In this document: positions 39,343 through 47,719 of the stretch, in pieces
Numbering within the stretch: the first letter of the stretch is position 1
Layout of the letters: every line of letters starts with the position of its first letter
Made by a program: the position numbers and the translations under genes
Notes under the pieces: generated by a model
What the model was told of the DNA's origin: nothing
Databases searched by the model: none
The model's input: only the letters and a program-made list of their open reading frames with translations
Source of the DNA: Pelagibacterium sediminicola
GTDB taxonomy: Bacteria > Pseudomonadota > Alphaproteobacteria > Rhizobiales > Devosiaceae
Direction: 5' to 3'
NCBI RefSeq assembly: GCF_003390885.1
Contig: NZ_QMEL01000003.1
Coordinates: forward strand, 62,001 to 126,000
DNA: 64,000 nucleotides

Positions 39343-40158
39343 TTATGACGATTTGTCCGCAGCCCTGATCTCGTTCCAGTAGCCATCGAGCCGTTCGAGA
39401 CCAGCTTCCGCGATTTCCACACCGTCCTTCCGGCACCGCGCCTCGACATGCTCGAAACGGCGGATGAATTTGGCGTTGGCGTCGCGAAGCGAGGCTTCGG
39501 GGTCGATGCCGGCGTGGCGGGCGAGGTTGGCGACGGCAAAAAGCAGGTCGCCGATTTCCTCGGCCTGCTGTTCGGCCGAACCGCTCGCGAGAGCCTCGTT
39601 GGTTTCGTCGAGTTCCTCGGCGATCTTGGCGATGACCGATCGGGTATCGGGCCAGTCGAACCCGACACGGGCGGCGCGTTTGGTGAGCTTTCCGGCGCGT
39701 GCCAGGGCGGGCAGACCGACGGGCACGTCATCGAGCAGCGAGGGCGGCTTTTCAGCACCACGCCGCTCGGCCTTTTTCGCGCGCTCGGCTGCCTTGATGT
39801 TCTCCCAGCGCCTTTCGGTGCTCGTGGCATTGCCCGGATCGTCATCGCCAAAGACGTGCGGATGGCGCCGGATGAGCTTTTCGGTGACCGAGAAGATCAC
39901 GTCACCAATATCGAACAGTCCTGCCTCTGACGCCATCTGGGCGTGATAGACGGGCTGGAGGATCAGATCGCCCAGTTCGTCGCGCAGATCCTCGTAATCC
40001 TCGCGCTCGATGGCATCGGCCACCTCATAGGCTTCCTCGATGGTGTAATGGCGGATCGAGCGGAAATCCTGCTCGATGTCCCACGGACACCCATTCACTG
40101 GATCGCGCAGCCGCGCCATGATGTCGAGAAGCGTCGAGAGTTCGCGGGAGGGCTGCAT
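39343..40158 (-). CDS. mazG: Nucleoside triphosphate pyrophosphohydrolase MazG
   Basis: Hydrolyses (d)NTPs to monophosphates; implicated in house-cleaning and lowering ppGpp-linked stress. 271 residues with two MazG folds. The N-terminal domain has GCPWDIEQDFRSIRHYTIEEAYEVADAIEREDYEDLRDELGDLILQ (the EExxE and ExxD metal ligands), and the C-terminal domain IAEELDETNEALASGSAEQQAEEIGDLLFAVANLARHAGIDPE. A likely -10 TATGAT is at 40193-40188. It converges on hflX. Confidence 0.94.
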   Translation of the reverse strand: MQPSRELSTLLDIMARLRDPVNGCPWDIEQDFRSIRHYTIEEAYEVADAIEREDYEDLRDELGDLILQPVYHAQMASEAGLFDIGDVIFSVTEKLIRRHPHVFGDDDPGNATSTERRWENIKAAERAKKAERRGAEKPPSLLDDVPVGLPALARAGKLTKRAARVGFDWPDTRSVIAKIAEELDETNEALASGSAEQQAEEIGDLLFAVANLARHAGIDPEASLRDANAKFIRRFEHVEARCRKDGVEIAEAGLERLDGYWNEIRAADKSS

Positions 40159-40187
40159 GCGGGCTACCTTGAGATTCGTTTGTTCCG

Positions 40188-40216
40188 ATCATAACGGGAT
40201 CGGAGGCGAGGAGAAA
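40188..40216 (-). promoter_or_regulatory. Possible mazG promoter
   Basis: Minus strand TTTTCT (40216-40211), 17-bp spacer, TATGAT (40193-40188), giving a leader of about 23 bases before the mazG ATG. The -10 is good, the -35 poor. Confidence 0.35.
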
Positions 40217-40261
40217 AGAAGGCGGGGATGTCGGGTTCGGTTTAGGTATCAGCATGATTCG

Positions 40262-40277
40262 CATAATATATATTATG
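40262..40277. promoter_or_regulatory. 16-bp AT-only-core palindrome
   Basis: CATAATATATATTATG is a perfect 16-bp palindrome in otherwise GC-rich DNA between mazG and a repeat element. It could be an operator or a promoter core; nothing adjacent identifies a regulator. Confidence 0.35.
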
Positions 40278-40332
40278 GAACTTTTGCATGCGAAGAAATC
40301 GGAGATCATCACGGTATGTTCCGGTGGTCGCG

Positions 40333-40437
40333 GCGGGATCCCGGGAATAAATCCCGGAATGACAATGGTGGTTGCGAAGGGCTTTAAGCCAACCCCCATC
40401 TCTTATGTCACCCCGGGATTTATTCCCGGGGTCCAGT
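40333..40437. repeat. Paired palindrome element, copy 3 (halves in reverse order)
   Basis: TCCCGGGA-ATAAA-TCCCGGAA (40339-40359) with TGACAATGG, ~45 bp of other DNA, then TATGTCA and CCCCGGGA-TTTAT-TCCCGGGG (40411-40431) with GTCCAG. Same order as copy 2. The second palindrome lies inside the 3' end of the neighbouring MBL-fold gene and provides its stop codon. Confidence 0.85.
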
Positions 40438-41265
40438 CTCGTTGTCCGCCACCACGATCTCCATGCCGTCATAGGCCGGTTCCACGTGGTCCGGTGTCTC
40501 ACTGTCGAGCACGTCATAATCGAGGTCGACGTGGAGATTGGTGAGGATGGCGTGTTTTGGGGTGTGGCGGGCGATCTGGGCCAGGGATTGCTCGAGGTTC
40601 AGATGGCTCGGATGCGGTGCGTAGCGCAGTGCGTCGAGCACCCAGATATCGAGATCGCGCACGGCCCAGAACGAGCTTTTAGGCACGCCCGAGAGATCGC
40701 ATGAATAGGCAAAGTCGGCGACGCGGAACCCCAGCGAGGTGATGTTGCCGTGCTCCTGCTCGAATGGCGTGACCTCGATCGTGCCGCCCGCGCCGGTGAT
40801 CGTGATGCGCTCGCCCGGCGCTATGGAATTGGCATTGAGGATGGGTGGATATGGGCTATCCTCGGGCGCGGTAAAACAATAGCCGAAGGCATCGCGCAGG
40901 CGCACCTCGGTTGTCGTGTCCATATAGACATCCACGCGACGGCGGGAATTCAGCGCCAGAACGCGCAGATCGTCAATGCCGTGGGTGTGGTCGGCGTGCT
41001 CGTGGGTGTAAAAAACGCCGTCGATCTCGGCCACTTCGGCGGCAAGAAGCTGCTCGCGCAGATCGCATCCCGTATCGATCAGAATGCGGGTCTTGCCAGG
41101 CATATCGGGACGCGATCCGGTGATGAGCAAGGCGCAGCGGCTGCGCCTGTTCTTGGGATTCTGGGGATTGCAGGCGCCCCAATTGTTGCCGATGCGCGGC
41201 ACGCCGCCCGATGAACCGCATCCCAGAATGCGCGCGACGATGCGTGTGGACGGCAGGGTGTCCAT
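40420..41265 (-). CDS. MBL-fold metal-dependent hydrolase (PhnP-like)
   Basis: A 281-residue metallo-beta-lactamase-fold phosphodiesterase-like enzyme. It begins ARILGCGSSGGVPRIGNNWGACNP, carries the metal motif THEHADHTHGIDD (HxHxDH), then EVTPFEQEHGNITSLGFRV and YSCDLSGVP, and a late conserved NLHVDLDY. This is the PhnP/RNase Z-like group found next to TatD in Rhizobiales; cyclic phosphate diesters are the known PhnP substrates, but the one here is unknown. The last residues TGPRE and the TAA stop are encoded by the palindrome of repeat copy 3. It overlaps the tatD stop by one base. Confidence 0.88.
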   Translation of the reverse strand: MDTLPSTRIVARILGCGSSGGVPRIGNNWGACNPQNPKNRRSRCALLITGSRPDMPGKTRILIDTGCDLREQLLAAEVAEIDGVFYTHEHADHTHGIDDLRVLALNSRRRVDVYMDTTTEVRLRDAFGYCFTAPEDSPYPPILNANSIAPGERITITGAGGTIEVTPFEQEHGNITSLGFRVADFAYSCDLSGVPKSSFWAVRDLDIWVLDALRYAPHPSHLNLEQSLAQIARHTPKHAILTNLHVDLDYDVLDSETPDHVEPAYDGMEIVVADNETGPRE

Positions 41266-42041
41266 CAGGCGCGCCTCGCCTTTGAGAACAGCTTGAAGAA
41301 ATTATCCGAGGTTTCCGCCGCAACCCGTTCGAGCGCCACACCGCGCAATTCGGCCAGCTTTTCAGCCGTATGGCGCACGAATGCCGGTTCGTTGCTCTTG
41401 CCGCGATGAGGCACCGGGGCAAGGTATGGCGCGTCTGTTTCAACCAGATAGCGGTCGGCGGGAACCTCGCGGGCGATCTCCTGAATGTCCGCCGCATTTC
41501 TGAATGTCACGATACCCGAAAACGAGATGTAGCCACCGAGTTCGAGACCGCGCCGGGCCAGCGCCCTGCCCGACGTAAAGCAGTGCAGAACGAAGGGGAA
41601 AGCCCCCTTCCCCGCCTCATCCTCCAGAATGGCGATCATGTCGTCATCGGCGGAACGGGCATGGATGACCAGCGGCAGGCCGGTGATGCGGGCGGCGGCG
41701 ATGTGATTGCGGAAGCCCTGGGCCTGAGCGTCGCGCGGCGAGGAATCGTAGTGATAGTCGAGCCCGGCTTCGCCGATGGCGACGCATTTATCAAAATCCG
41801 ATAATCTGACGATTTCCTCGGTGGTTATATCGAGTTCTTCATGCGCATTATGCGGATGGGTGCCGACCGAGCACCAGACATTCTCATAGGCCGTGATGGC
41901 CTTGATCGCCTCGAAATTTCTGATGCGCGTCGAGATGGTGACGCAACCGGTCACCCCATTGTCCCGGGCGCGCGTGAGCACGCCGCCGAGGTCTTCCGAC
42001 AGGGAATCGAAATCGAGATGGCAATGGCTGTCGATCAGCAT
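41265..42041 (-). CDS. tatD: TatD-family metal-dependent deoxyribonuclease
   Basis: 258 residues with the TatD signatures: DSHCHLDF at the N-terminus (HxH metal site), CVAIGEAGLDYHYDSSP, LVIHARSADDDMIAILE, HCFTSG and YLVETDAPYLAPVPHRGKSNEPAFV. Family members are 3'-5' exonucleases acting on single-stranded or damaged DNA. The ATG at 42041 lies one base after the metG stop; longer open sequence upstream is a shadow of metG. It is part of the row tmk-holB-metG-tatD-MBL. Confidence 0.94.
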   Translation of the reverse strand: MLIDSHCHLDFDSLSEDLGGVLTRARDNGVTGCVTISTRIRNFEAIKAITAYENVWCSVGTHPHNAHEELDITTEEIVRLSDFDKCVAIGEAGLDYHYDSSPRDAQAQGFRNHIAAARITGLPLVIHARSADDDMIAILEDEAGKGAFPFVLHCFTSGRALARRGLELGGYISFSGIVTFRNAADIQEIAREVPADRYLVETDAPYLAPVPHRGKSNEPAFVRHTAEKLAELRGVALERVAAETSDNFFKLFSKARRA

Positions 42042-42042
42042 G

Positions 42043-43602
42043 TCAGGCCGCGCCTTCGTCCTTTTCGACATAGCGCGGGAAGACCCCTTGCGGTTCGGGC
42101 AGCGCGGCGCCCGACGCCAGCCTTCCCGCCTCGCCCAGAGCGGCAAAATCGCGCTGGGCGGGATCGATGCCGAGCAGATCGAGCAGGCGCGAGGCCGAAT
42201 CCGGCATGACGGCCTGAATGAGAATGGCCACCTGCCGCACCGCTTCGATGGTAACGTAGAGCACCGTCGCCATGCGCGCGGGATCGGTCTTGCGAAGCGC
42301 CCATGGTTCTTGCGCGGCAAAATAGCGGTTGGTGTCGGCCACGACCTGCCAGATGCCTTCCAGCATGCGGTGCATGGCGAAATTGGCCATCGCGGCGCGT
42401 GCCGTCTCCAGCATGGCATCGGCGGCGGCGAGGATTTCCCGGTCTTCGGCGGTGAAATCCCCCGGCTGCGGCACCTTTGCCTCGCAGTGTTTGCTGACCA
42501 TCGAGAGCGAGCGCTGGGCGAGGTTGCCCAGATCGTTGGCGAGATCGGCATTGATGCGGTTGACGATGGCCTCGTGACTGTAGGAGCCGTCCTGGCCGAA
42601 CGAAACCTCGCGCAGGAAGAAATAGCGCACCGGATCGACCCCGTAGCGCTCGACCATGCCGAACGGGTCGATGACGTTGCCGGTCGACTTGCTCATCTTC
42701 TCGCCGCGGTTAAAGAGGAACCCGTGGCCGAACACCCGCTTGGGCAGTTCGATCCCCGCGCTCATCAGGAAGGCGGGCCAATAGACCGCGTGAAAACGCG
42801 TGATGTCCTTGCCGATAATGTGCACATCCGCCGGCCAGTAGCGCCAGAGCGGATTGTCCTCGTCGGGAAAACCCACGGCGGTGATGTAGTTGGTGAGCGC
42901 ATCGACCCACACATACATCACATGGTCTTCATCGCCCGGCACCCGGATGCCCCAGTCGAAGGTCGTGCGTGAGACCGAGAGGTCCTTGAGACCGCCCTTG
43001 ACGAAATTGACGACTTCGTTGCGGCGCTCGTCCGGCCCGATGAACTCGGGGTTGCTTTCATAGAGGTCTAGGAGTTTCTGCTGATAGGCGGAAAGGCGGA
43101 AGAAATAGCTGTCTTCCTCGATCCATTCGACCGGGGTTCCTTGCGGACCATAGCGGACGCCATCGGGGCGAAGCTCGGTTTCCTCCTCGGCGTAATAGGC
43201 TTCGTCGCGCACCGAATACCAGCCCGAATAGGTGTTCTTGTAGATGTCGCCATTGCCGGACTCGGCCATGCGCTTCCAGATGGCTTGCGAGGCGTCGTAA
43301 TGGCGCTTTTCGGTGGTGCGGATGAAATCGTCGTTCGAGCAGTTGAGCGCGGCGACCATCTCCTTGAAACGCCCGGCATTGCGGTCGGCCAGTTCGGATA
43401 CCGGGATGCCTTCCTTGCGGGCGGTCTGGAGCATCTTCTGGCCGTGCTCGTCCGTTCCAGTGAGGAAATAGACGTCATACCCGTCTAGCCGCTTGAAGCG
43501 GGCGATCGTATCGGTTGCCAGCGCCTCATAGGCGTGCCCGATATGGGGGGCGCCGTTGGGGTAGGAGATGGCGGTCGTGATGTAAAAGGTGGAGCGGCTC
43601 AT
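42043..43602 (-). CDS. metG: Methionyl-tRNA synthetase
   Basis: Charges initiator and elongator tRNA(Met). 519 residues: HIGH-type motif in [16 protein letters not shown] (about 14-29), class I connective domain, KMSKS motif in [16 protein letters not shown], and the anticodon-binding helical domain. It is the short form without the C-terminal EMAP/Trbp-like dimerisation domain. No zinc knuckle with four cysteines is visible in the connective peptide, as in many alphaproteobacterial enzymes. It lies 15 bases after holB. Confidence 0.96.
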   Translation of the reverse strand: MSRSTFYITTAISYPNGAPHIGHAYEALATDTIARFKRLDGYDVYFLTGTDEHGQKMLQTARKEGIPVSELADRNAGRFKEMVAALNCSNDDFIRTTEKRHYDASQAIWKRMAESGNGDIYKNTYSGWYSVRDEAYYAEEETELRPDGVRYGPQGTPVEWIEEDSYFFRLSAYQQKLLDLYESNPEFIGPDERRNEVVNFVKGGLKDLSVSRTTFDWGIRVPGDEDHVMYVWVDALTNYITAVGFPDEDNPLWRYWPADVHIIGKDITRFHAVYWPAFLMSAGIELPKRVFGHGFLFNRGEKMSKSTGNVIDPFGMVERYGVDPVRYFFLREVSFGQDGSYSHEAIVNRINADLANDLGNLAQRSLSMVSKHCEAKVPQPGDFTAEDREILAAADAMLETARAAMANFAMHRMLEGIWQVVADTNRYFAAQEPWALRKTDPARMATVLYVTIEAVRQVAILIQAVMPDSASRLLDLLGIDPAQRDFAALGEAGRLASGAALPEPQGVFPRYVEKDEGAA

Positions 43603-43617
43603 AAGGGTCCGGGTCTG

Positions 43618-44649
43618 TCAGGCTGCTGTGGCAAATTTGCGGGCATGGTCGCGGATGAGATCGAATACCGAAACCAGCGTCTGCCGCCGGTCGAGGTTGT
43701 AGATGTCGGCGTCGGCGACGAGGGCGCTGGCCTTGTCCCACAGCGCGTTGGCCGAAGCAAGGCGGAAACGCGCCGAAGCCCCTGCCCGCGCGGCGTTTTC
43801 GGCTTCGGCGGCGATCCAGTCGCGGATGATATCCTGGGCGAAGGAGAGTTCGGCGCCCTTGGCGGCGGCAAGGCTTTCGGCGATGGCGAGCTGGGCACGG
43901 ACCGGCTGGACGTGGGGGGAATCGAGCCAGGTGACCAGCGCATCGAGCATATCGCCTTCCTCGAACATCAGCGTTTCGAGCGCCCGGCGCGGTCGGCCTC
44001 CGGCGAGCCGGATGGCGCGGGCCAGCGCTTCGCTATCGGTATCGGGCCTGATCGCGCTGACGACCGTGCTGACCTCGCCGTCGGGCAGGGGTCGCAGGGC
44101 GATGCTTTGGCAGCGTGAGCGGATAGTGGGCAAAAGCCCGCCCGGACGGTGCGAAAGGACGATGAAAAGCGTTTCGGCGGGCGGCTCTTCGAGCGTCTTG
44201 AGCAGGGCGTTGGCCGAATTGGCGTTGCAATCGTCGACGCTGTCGATAATCGCGATGCGATAGCCCGCCCTGCCCCGCGTCCTTTGCAACGCGTCTCGGG
44301 CGGTACGCACATCCTCGACGCGGATGGCGGTGTAGAACTTGTCGGTTGCCGAGAGGTCGCGGGCACGGCGCAGGACGAAAAGATTGGGGTGCGCCATGGA
44401 CGCGACCTGCGCATCAACCCGTTCGGCGGTCTCGTCGGAGGTGCGGGTCAGAAGTTCGCGCGCCAGCGTGAAGGCAAAGGTCGCCTTGCCGATGCCGCGC
44501 GGGCCATGCAGCATGATGGCGCTGGGCGGACGCCCGGCGTCAAGCGCGGCGAGGATGCCCGCATAGGCGCGTTCATGGCCGACAAGACGCTGCGTTTCGG
44601 GGGCAGGCACGCCTTCGATCTGGTCGGCTTCCACACGCTCCCAGCTCAC
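43618..44649 (-). CDS. holB: DNA polymerase III delta' subunit
   Basis: Clamp-loader subunit. 343 residues from a GTG that overlaps the tmk stop (GTGA), read as SWERVEADQIEGVPAPETQRLVGHERA. The AAA+ features are HGPRGIGKATFAFTLAREL (P-loop-like), IIDSVDDCNANSANALLKTLEEPP and the sensor-1 LSHRPGGLLPTIRSRCQ. The four-cysteine zinc module of E. coli delta' is missing between the P-loop and AHPNLFVL, apparently normal for this lineage. Coupling of tmk and holB is widespread in bacteria. Confidence 0.92.
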   Translation of the reverse strand: MSWERVEADQIEGVPAPETQRLVGHERAYAGILAALDAGRPPSAIMLHGPRGIGKATFAFTLARELLTRTSDETAERVDAQVASMAHPNLFVLRRARDLSATDKFYTAIRVEDVRTARDALQRTRGRAGYRIAIIDSVDDCNANSANALLKTLEEPPAETLFIVLSHRPGGLLPTIRSRCQSIALRPLPDGEVSTVVSAIRPDTDSEALARAIRLAGGRPRRALETLMFEEGDMLDALVTWLDSPHVQPVRAQLAIAESLAAAKGAELSFAQDIIRDWIAAEAENAARAGASARFRLASANALWDKASALVADADIYNLDRRQTLVSVFDLIRDHARKFATAA

Positions 44650-45338
44650 GCGGGCTGATCCTCGGTTTCGAGTTCGGGAAACCGCTCGCGCACCACGCGC
44701 CATATCTCCTCGGCCAACGCGTCCTCGTCCATATCGGCGGACAGTACGACACAGCGGTCGGGATTTTTGGCGGCGATAGCGAGGAAGCCTGCGCGCAGGC
44801 GGCGGTGGAAATCGAGGTCTTCCTTCTCGAACCGGTCGGCAAGGGCGGGCATGCCGTCCTCCATGGCGCGCCTGCGCACCCGCTCGAAGGCGTTTTCGGG
44901 GTCCATGTCGAGGATGATGGTGAGGTCGGGCACATGACCGTTGAGCGCCAGCGCTTCGAGCGCATCGATCAGCCCTTCCTCGACGCCGCCCGTCAGGCCC
45001 TGATAAACGCGGGTGGAATCGGCGAAGCGGTCGCAGAGAACCCATTTTCCGGATGCGAGCGCGGGGGCGATCAGTTCGTTGACATGATCGAGGCGGGCGG
45101 CGGCGAAAAGTACCGCTTCGGCGCCCACGCCCCAGCTTTCGGGTTTGCCCTGCAGGATGAAGGAGCGGACGGCCTCGGCCTTGGGCGTGCCGCCCGGCTC
45201 GCGGCTGCGCACGACGGATACGCCGAGATCGCCAAGGCGCGCCGCAAGCCGCTTGACCTGCGTGGACTTGCCGACCCCCTCCCCGCCCTCGAAGGTCAGG
45301 AAACGGGCCGGTGATGTATCAGTGTCGTAAGCCGCCAT
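44646..45338 (-). CDS. tmk: Thymidylate kinase
   Basis: Phosphorylates dTMP to dTDP. 230 residues: P-loop FEGGEGVGKSTQVKRLAARL (about 16-35), the DR(x)-type LCDRFADSTRVYQGLTGG, and the LID region RVRRRAMEDGMPALADRFEKED. First gene of a compact minus-strand operon that continues with holB (4-base overlap), metG, tatD and the MBL hydrolase. Confidence 0.95.
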   Translation of the reverse strand: MAAYDTDTSPARFLTFEGGEGVGKSTQVKRLAARLGDLGVSVVRSREPGGTPKAEAVRSFILQGKPESWGVGAEAVLFAAARLDHVNELIAPALASGKWVLCDRFADSTRVYQGLTGGVEEGLIDALEALALNGHVPDLTIILDMDPENAFERVRRRAMEDGMPALADRFEKEDLDFHRRLRAGFLAIAAKNPDRCVVLSADMDEDALAEEIWRVVRERFPELETEDQPA

Positions 45339-45391
45339 GCCGCAACCCGTGTCTGGGAATCGCCGGATAATCCATGAACCTTAGCCTTATA

Positions 45392-46582
45392 CTAAAAAGG
45401 CAGCCAGCCGAAGGCCAGTTCCCAGAGGGCGTCGGTCGCCCGGCGGAAGATACCGCCCGCCTCGATGTCCGTTGCGGCATAAAGCGGGACGGACTGGATT
45501 TGCTGATCGTCGCAGAAGATGTTGAGATAGGCGATCTGGTCCCCTGCCCTGACGGGCGGAAGAAGGGGGGCCTGATAGCTGATATTGCCTCTGAGGCACT
45601 GTCGGTTGTTCTTGGGCAGAAAGATATCGACCCCGCTCGCGCCCACGAGGCCGACCTGTGAAACCGCGCCGCCATAAACCGACGCGTGGCCGATGATGGT
45701 GCCGTCCGAAAAAGCGGGAATGCGGTCGAAACTCGTTGCGCCCCACGTGATGAGCCTGCGCACTTCATCGGTGCGCTGCTGGGCCGTGGCAAGCCCGTGC
45801 ACCACACCGACCAGCCGTCGGCCACCTTCTGTCGTGGAGACGACCACGCCGTTGCCGACCGAACCGGTGCTGCCGGTCTTGAGCCCGTCGATGCCGACCT
45901 GGCCGAGAAGATCGTTGCGGTTGCGCTGGAAAATGCCGTTCCACTCGAAGGCTTCGGCGGAAAATACGGGATAGTATTCGGGAAACTCGCGGATGATGTA
46001 GCGGGCCAGGTACGCAAGATCGCGTGCGGTCGTGTACATTTCCGGGTCAGGCAATCCGCTCGGATTGGTGAAATGGGAATTGGTGAGCCCGATCTCGGCG
46101 CCGAACTGGTTCATCAGGCCCGCAAAGGCTGTCTCGCTGCCCGCGATGCCTTCGGCGAGCGCGATGGTCGCGTCGTTGCCGGACTGGATGATGGCGGAAT
46201 GGAGCAGATCGTCCACCGACACCTCGGACCCCAGTTCGGCAAACATCGTGGTGCCCCGCGCGGGCGCGCCACCGGTGCGCCAGGCGTGCTCGGAAATCAC
46301 CATCGTATCGTCAAGACCCAGCGCGCCGCGGCGGACCAGATCGAGGGTCAGCGCAACCGTCGCCAGCTTGGCCATGCTGGCCGGTTCGACGCGCTCGTCG
46401 GCATTATGCTGGTAAAGAACCGCACCCGACTGGTGGTCGAGAAGGATGGCGTAGGGGGCGGCGGTCTCGAAAGCCTGCTGCGCAAGGAGAGGGCGCGCGC
46501 AGGCGAGGGCAAGGATCAGCGCGGCGAGCGCGAATGCGGTCGTGCGCCAGAACGGCCCTGCGTTTGATTTGGTCGGATAGAT
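45392..46582 (-). CDS. D-alanyl-D-alanine carboxypeptidase (PBP5/6-like); start codon abnormal
   Basis: Periplasmic peptidoglycan DD-carboxypeptidase. About 396 residues if read from an ATC at 46582, which gives a signal peptide (WRTTAFALAALILALACARPLLAQQ) and then the peptidase S11 domain: SMAK (catalytic Ser, residues 69-72), SGN of the SxN motif (QSGNDATIALAEG), and KTG (DGLKTGSTGSVGNG), followed by a PBP5-like C-terminal beta domain and an end FGWLPF. There is no ATG, GTG, TTG or CTG in this frame between the preceding stop (46634-46632) and the signal peptide core. An ATG at 46619, overlapping nothing but directly after the rlpA stop (TGAATG), is in another frame and stops after four codons. 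Either translation starts at ATT/ATC or one base is gained or lost here. Confidence 0.82.
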   Translation of the reverse strand: MYPTKSNAGPFWRTTAFALAALILALACARPLLAQQAFETAAPYAILLDHQSGAVLYQHNADERVEPASMAKLATVALTLDLVRRGALGLDDTMVISEHAWRTGGAPARGTTMFAELGSEVSVDDLLHSAIIQSGNDATIALAEGIAGSETAFAGLMNQFGAEIGLTNSHFTNPSGLPDPEMYTTARDLAYLARYIIREFPEYYPVFSAEAFEWNGIFQRNRNDLLGQVGIDGLKTGSTGSVGNGVVVSTTEGGRRLVGVVHGLATAQQRTDEVRRLITWGATSFDRIPAFSDGTIIGHASVYGGAVSQVGLVGASGVDIFLPKNNRQCLRGNISYQAPLLPPVRAGDQIAYLNIFCDDQQIQSVPLYAATDIEAGGIFRRATDALWELAFGWLPF

Positions 46583-46619
46583 CGCCCTGCCCCGCTCGAT
46601 ACGGCTAATTTGGGGACAT

Positions 46620-47630
46620 TCAATACAAAATTGTCCCGCTCAAGCCAAGAGAACCGGCAAGGTCGGTCGCGTCCGCCGTGGTCACACCTTCGCGAAGATG
46701 GGTGAGGGTGAGCTGGACGGCGGTCTGGCCGCCATGGGTGACGGAAACCTGATCGACGGCACCCAGAACCGCAAACGCCTCGGCGATCCCGGGCGCGGTA
46801 TCGGCATCGAACGTGCCCAGCGCGATGCGCACGGGCGTTCCGGTGATTTCGGAAACGGCGTCGATGTCGAGGGCGCCGGTCCCGCCATAGGAAAGGACCT
46901 GGAAGGGAATGTTCTGGGGCACGGTGGGCGCGAGCGTTTCAACCGCATCGAGCGCGGCCGGGGCTTGCGGTGCGGCGTTATAGGCGACGCGGGTCGTGCT
47001 GTTGAGCTCGTACGGCGTCAACTGGTTGATGCCGGCCATCAGGAACCGGGTGTCGTCGCCTTCTAGCGGAGCGGGGCCGACATATTGCACGCGCACATTG
47101 GCCATGCCCTTGTTGGAATAGCCCAGCACCTCTGCCGTGCGGCGGGAAAGATCGATGACACGGCCCTTGGCAAAGGGACCCCGGTCGTTGACCCGCACGA
47201 GCGCCGAATGGCCGTTGTCGAGATTGGTGACCCGCACATAGGACGGCAGCGGCAATGTGGGATGGGCGCCGGAAAGGTGGTTCATGTCGAACACTTCTCC
47301 ATTGGCGGTAAGGCGGCCATGAAAAGCCGGACCGTACCACGACGCTTGCCCGGTCACATCCAGATCGGGCTGTTCCTGGGGCACGAAACGCTGGCCGGCC
47401 ACGGTATAGGGCTTGCCCACGTGATAACGCCCGCCGCCCTTGGGGACGTTGCGTGAGGTCGTGACGCGGGGCGATGCCTTCACCCCCATCTTGGAGGCGG
47501 CGAAATATTCATTGCCCGCGAAAAGATCGAGCCCGCCTCCACACCCGGAAAGAGTGATCGCTGCGATAGCGGTTGCAAGGATCGTCAGCCCGGCGGGACG
47601 CCGGGTCATCGGAGCAGTGTGAGAACTCAT
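46620..47630 (-). CDS. rlpA: RlpA-family septal lytic transglycosylase lipoprotein
   Basis: Cleaves denuded peptidoglycan glycan strands during division. 336 residues: lipoprotein signal with lipobox LSGC (Cys30), the double-psi beta-barrel domain TGQASWYGPAFHGRLTANGEVFDMNHLSGAHPTLPLPSYVRVTNL with the catalytic Asp in VNDRGPFAKGRVIDLSRR, and a C-terminal SPOR-like region (QVLSYGGTGALDIDAVSEITGTPVRIALGTF). The ATG at 47630 is chosen because AGGTG precedes it; a TTG at 47663 is possible. It is followed at once by the carboxypeptidase gene, so two cell-wall enzymes form a pair. Confidence 0.88.
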   Translation of the reverse strand: MSSHTAPMTRRPAGLTILATAIAAITLSGCGGGLDLFAGNEYFAASKMGVKASPRVTTSRNVPKGGGRYHVGKPYTVAGQRFVPQEQPDLDVTGQASWYGPAFHGRLTANGEVFDMNHLSGAHPTLPLPSYVRVTNLDNGHSALVRVNDRGPFAKGRVIDLSRRTAEVLGYSNKGMANVRVQYVGPAPLEGDDTRFLMAGINQLTPYELNSTTRVAYNAAPQAPAALDAVETLAPTVPQNIPFQVLSYGGTGALDIDAVSEITGTPVRIALGTFDADTAPGIAEAFAVLGAVDQVSVTHGGQTAVQLTLTHLREGVTTADATDLAGSLGLSGTILY

Positions 47631-47701
47631 ACGCGGCACCTGATACGCATTACTCGAAGGCAAGCGCCTTCACTTCAAGACATCCCAAACACCATAGCTT
47701 T

Positions 47702-47719
47702 GTTTAGATTTTCTTAAAC
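47702..47719. promoter_or_regulatory. AT-rich dyad upstream of rlpA
   Basis: GTTTA-GATTTTCT-TAAAC, an inverted pair spaced by 8 bp, ending one base short of the pxpA stop codon. This AT-rich patch is the best candidate for the rlpA promoter region. Confidence 0.3.

Noticed and set aside
40254-40544. Small plus-strand frame beginning MIRIIYIMELLHAKK
   Set aside because: It runs through the repeat element into the antisense of the MBL gene and has no ribosome site or recognisable content.
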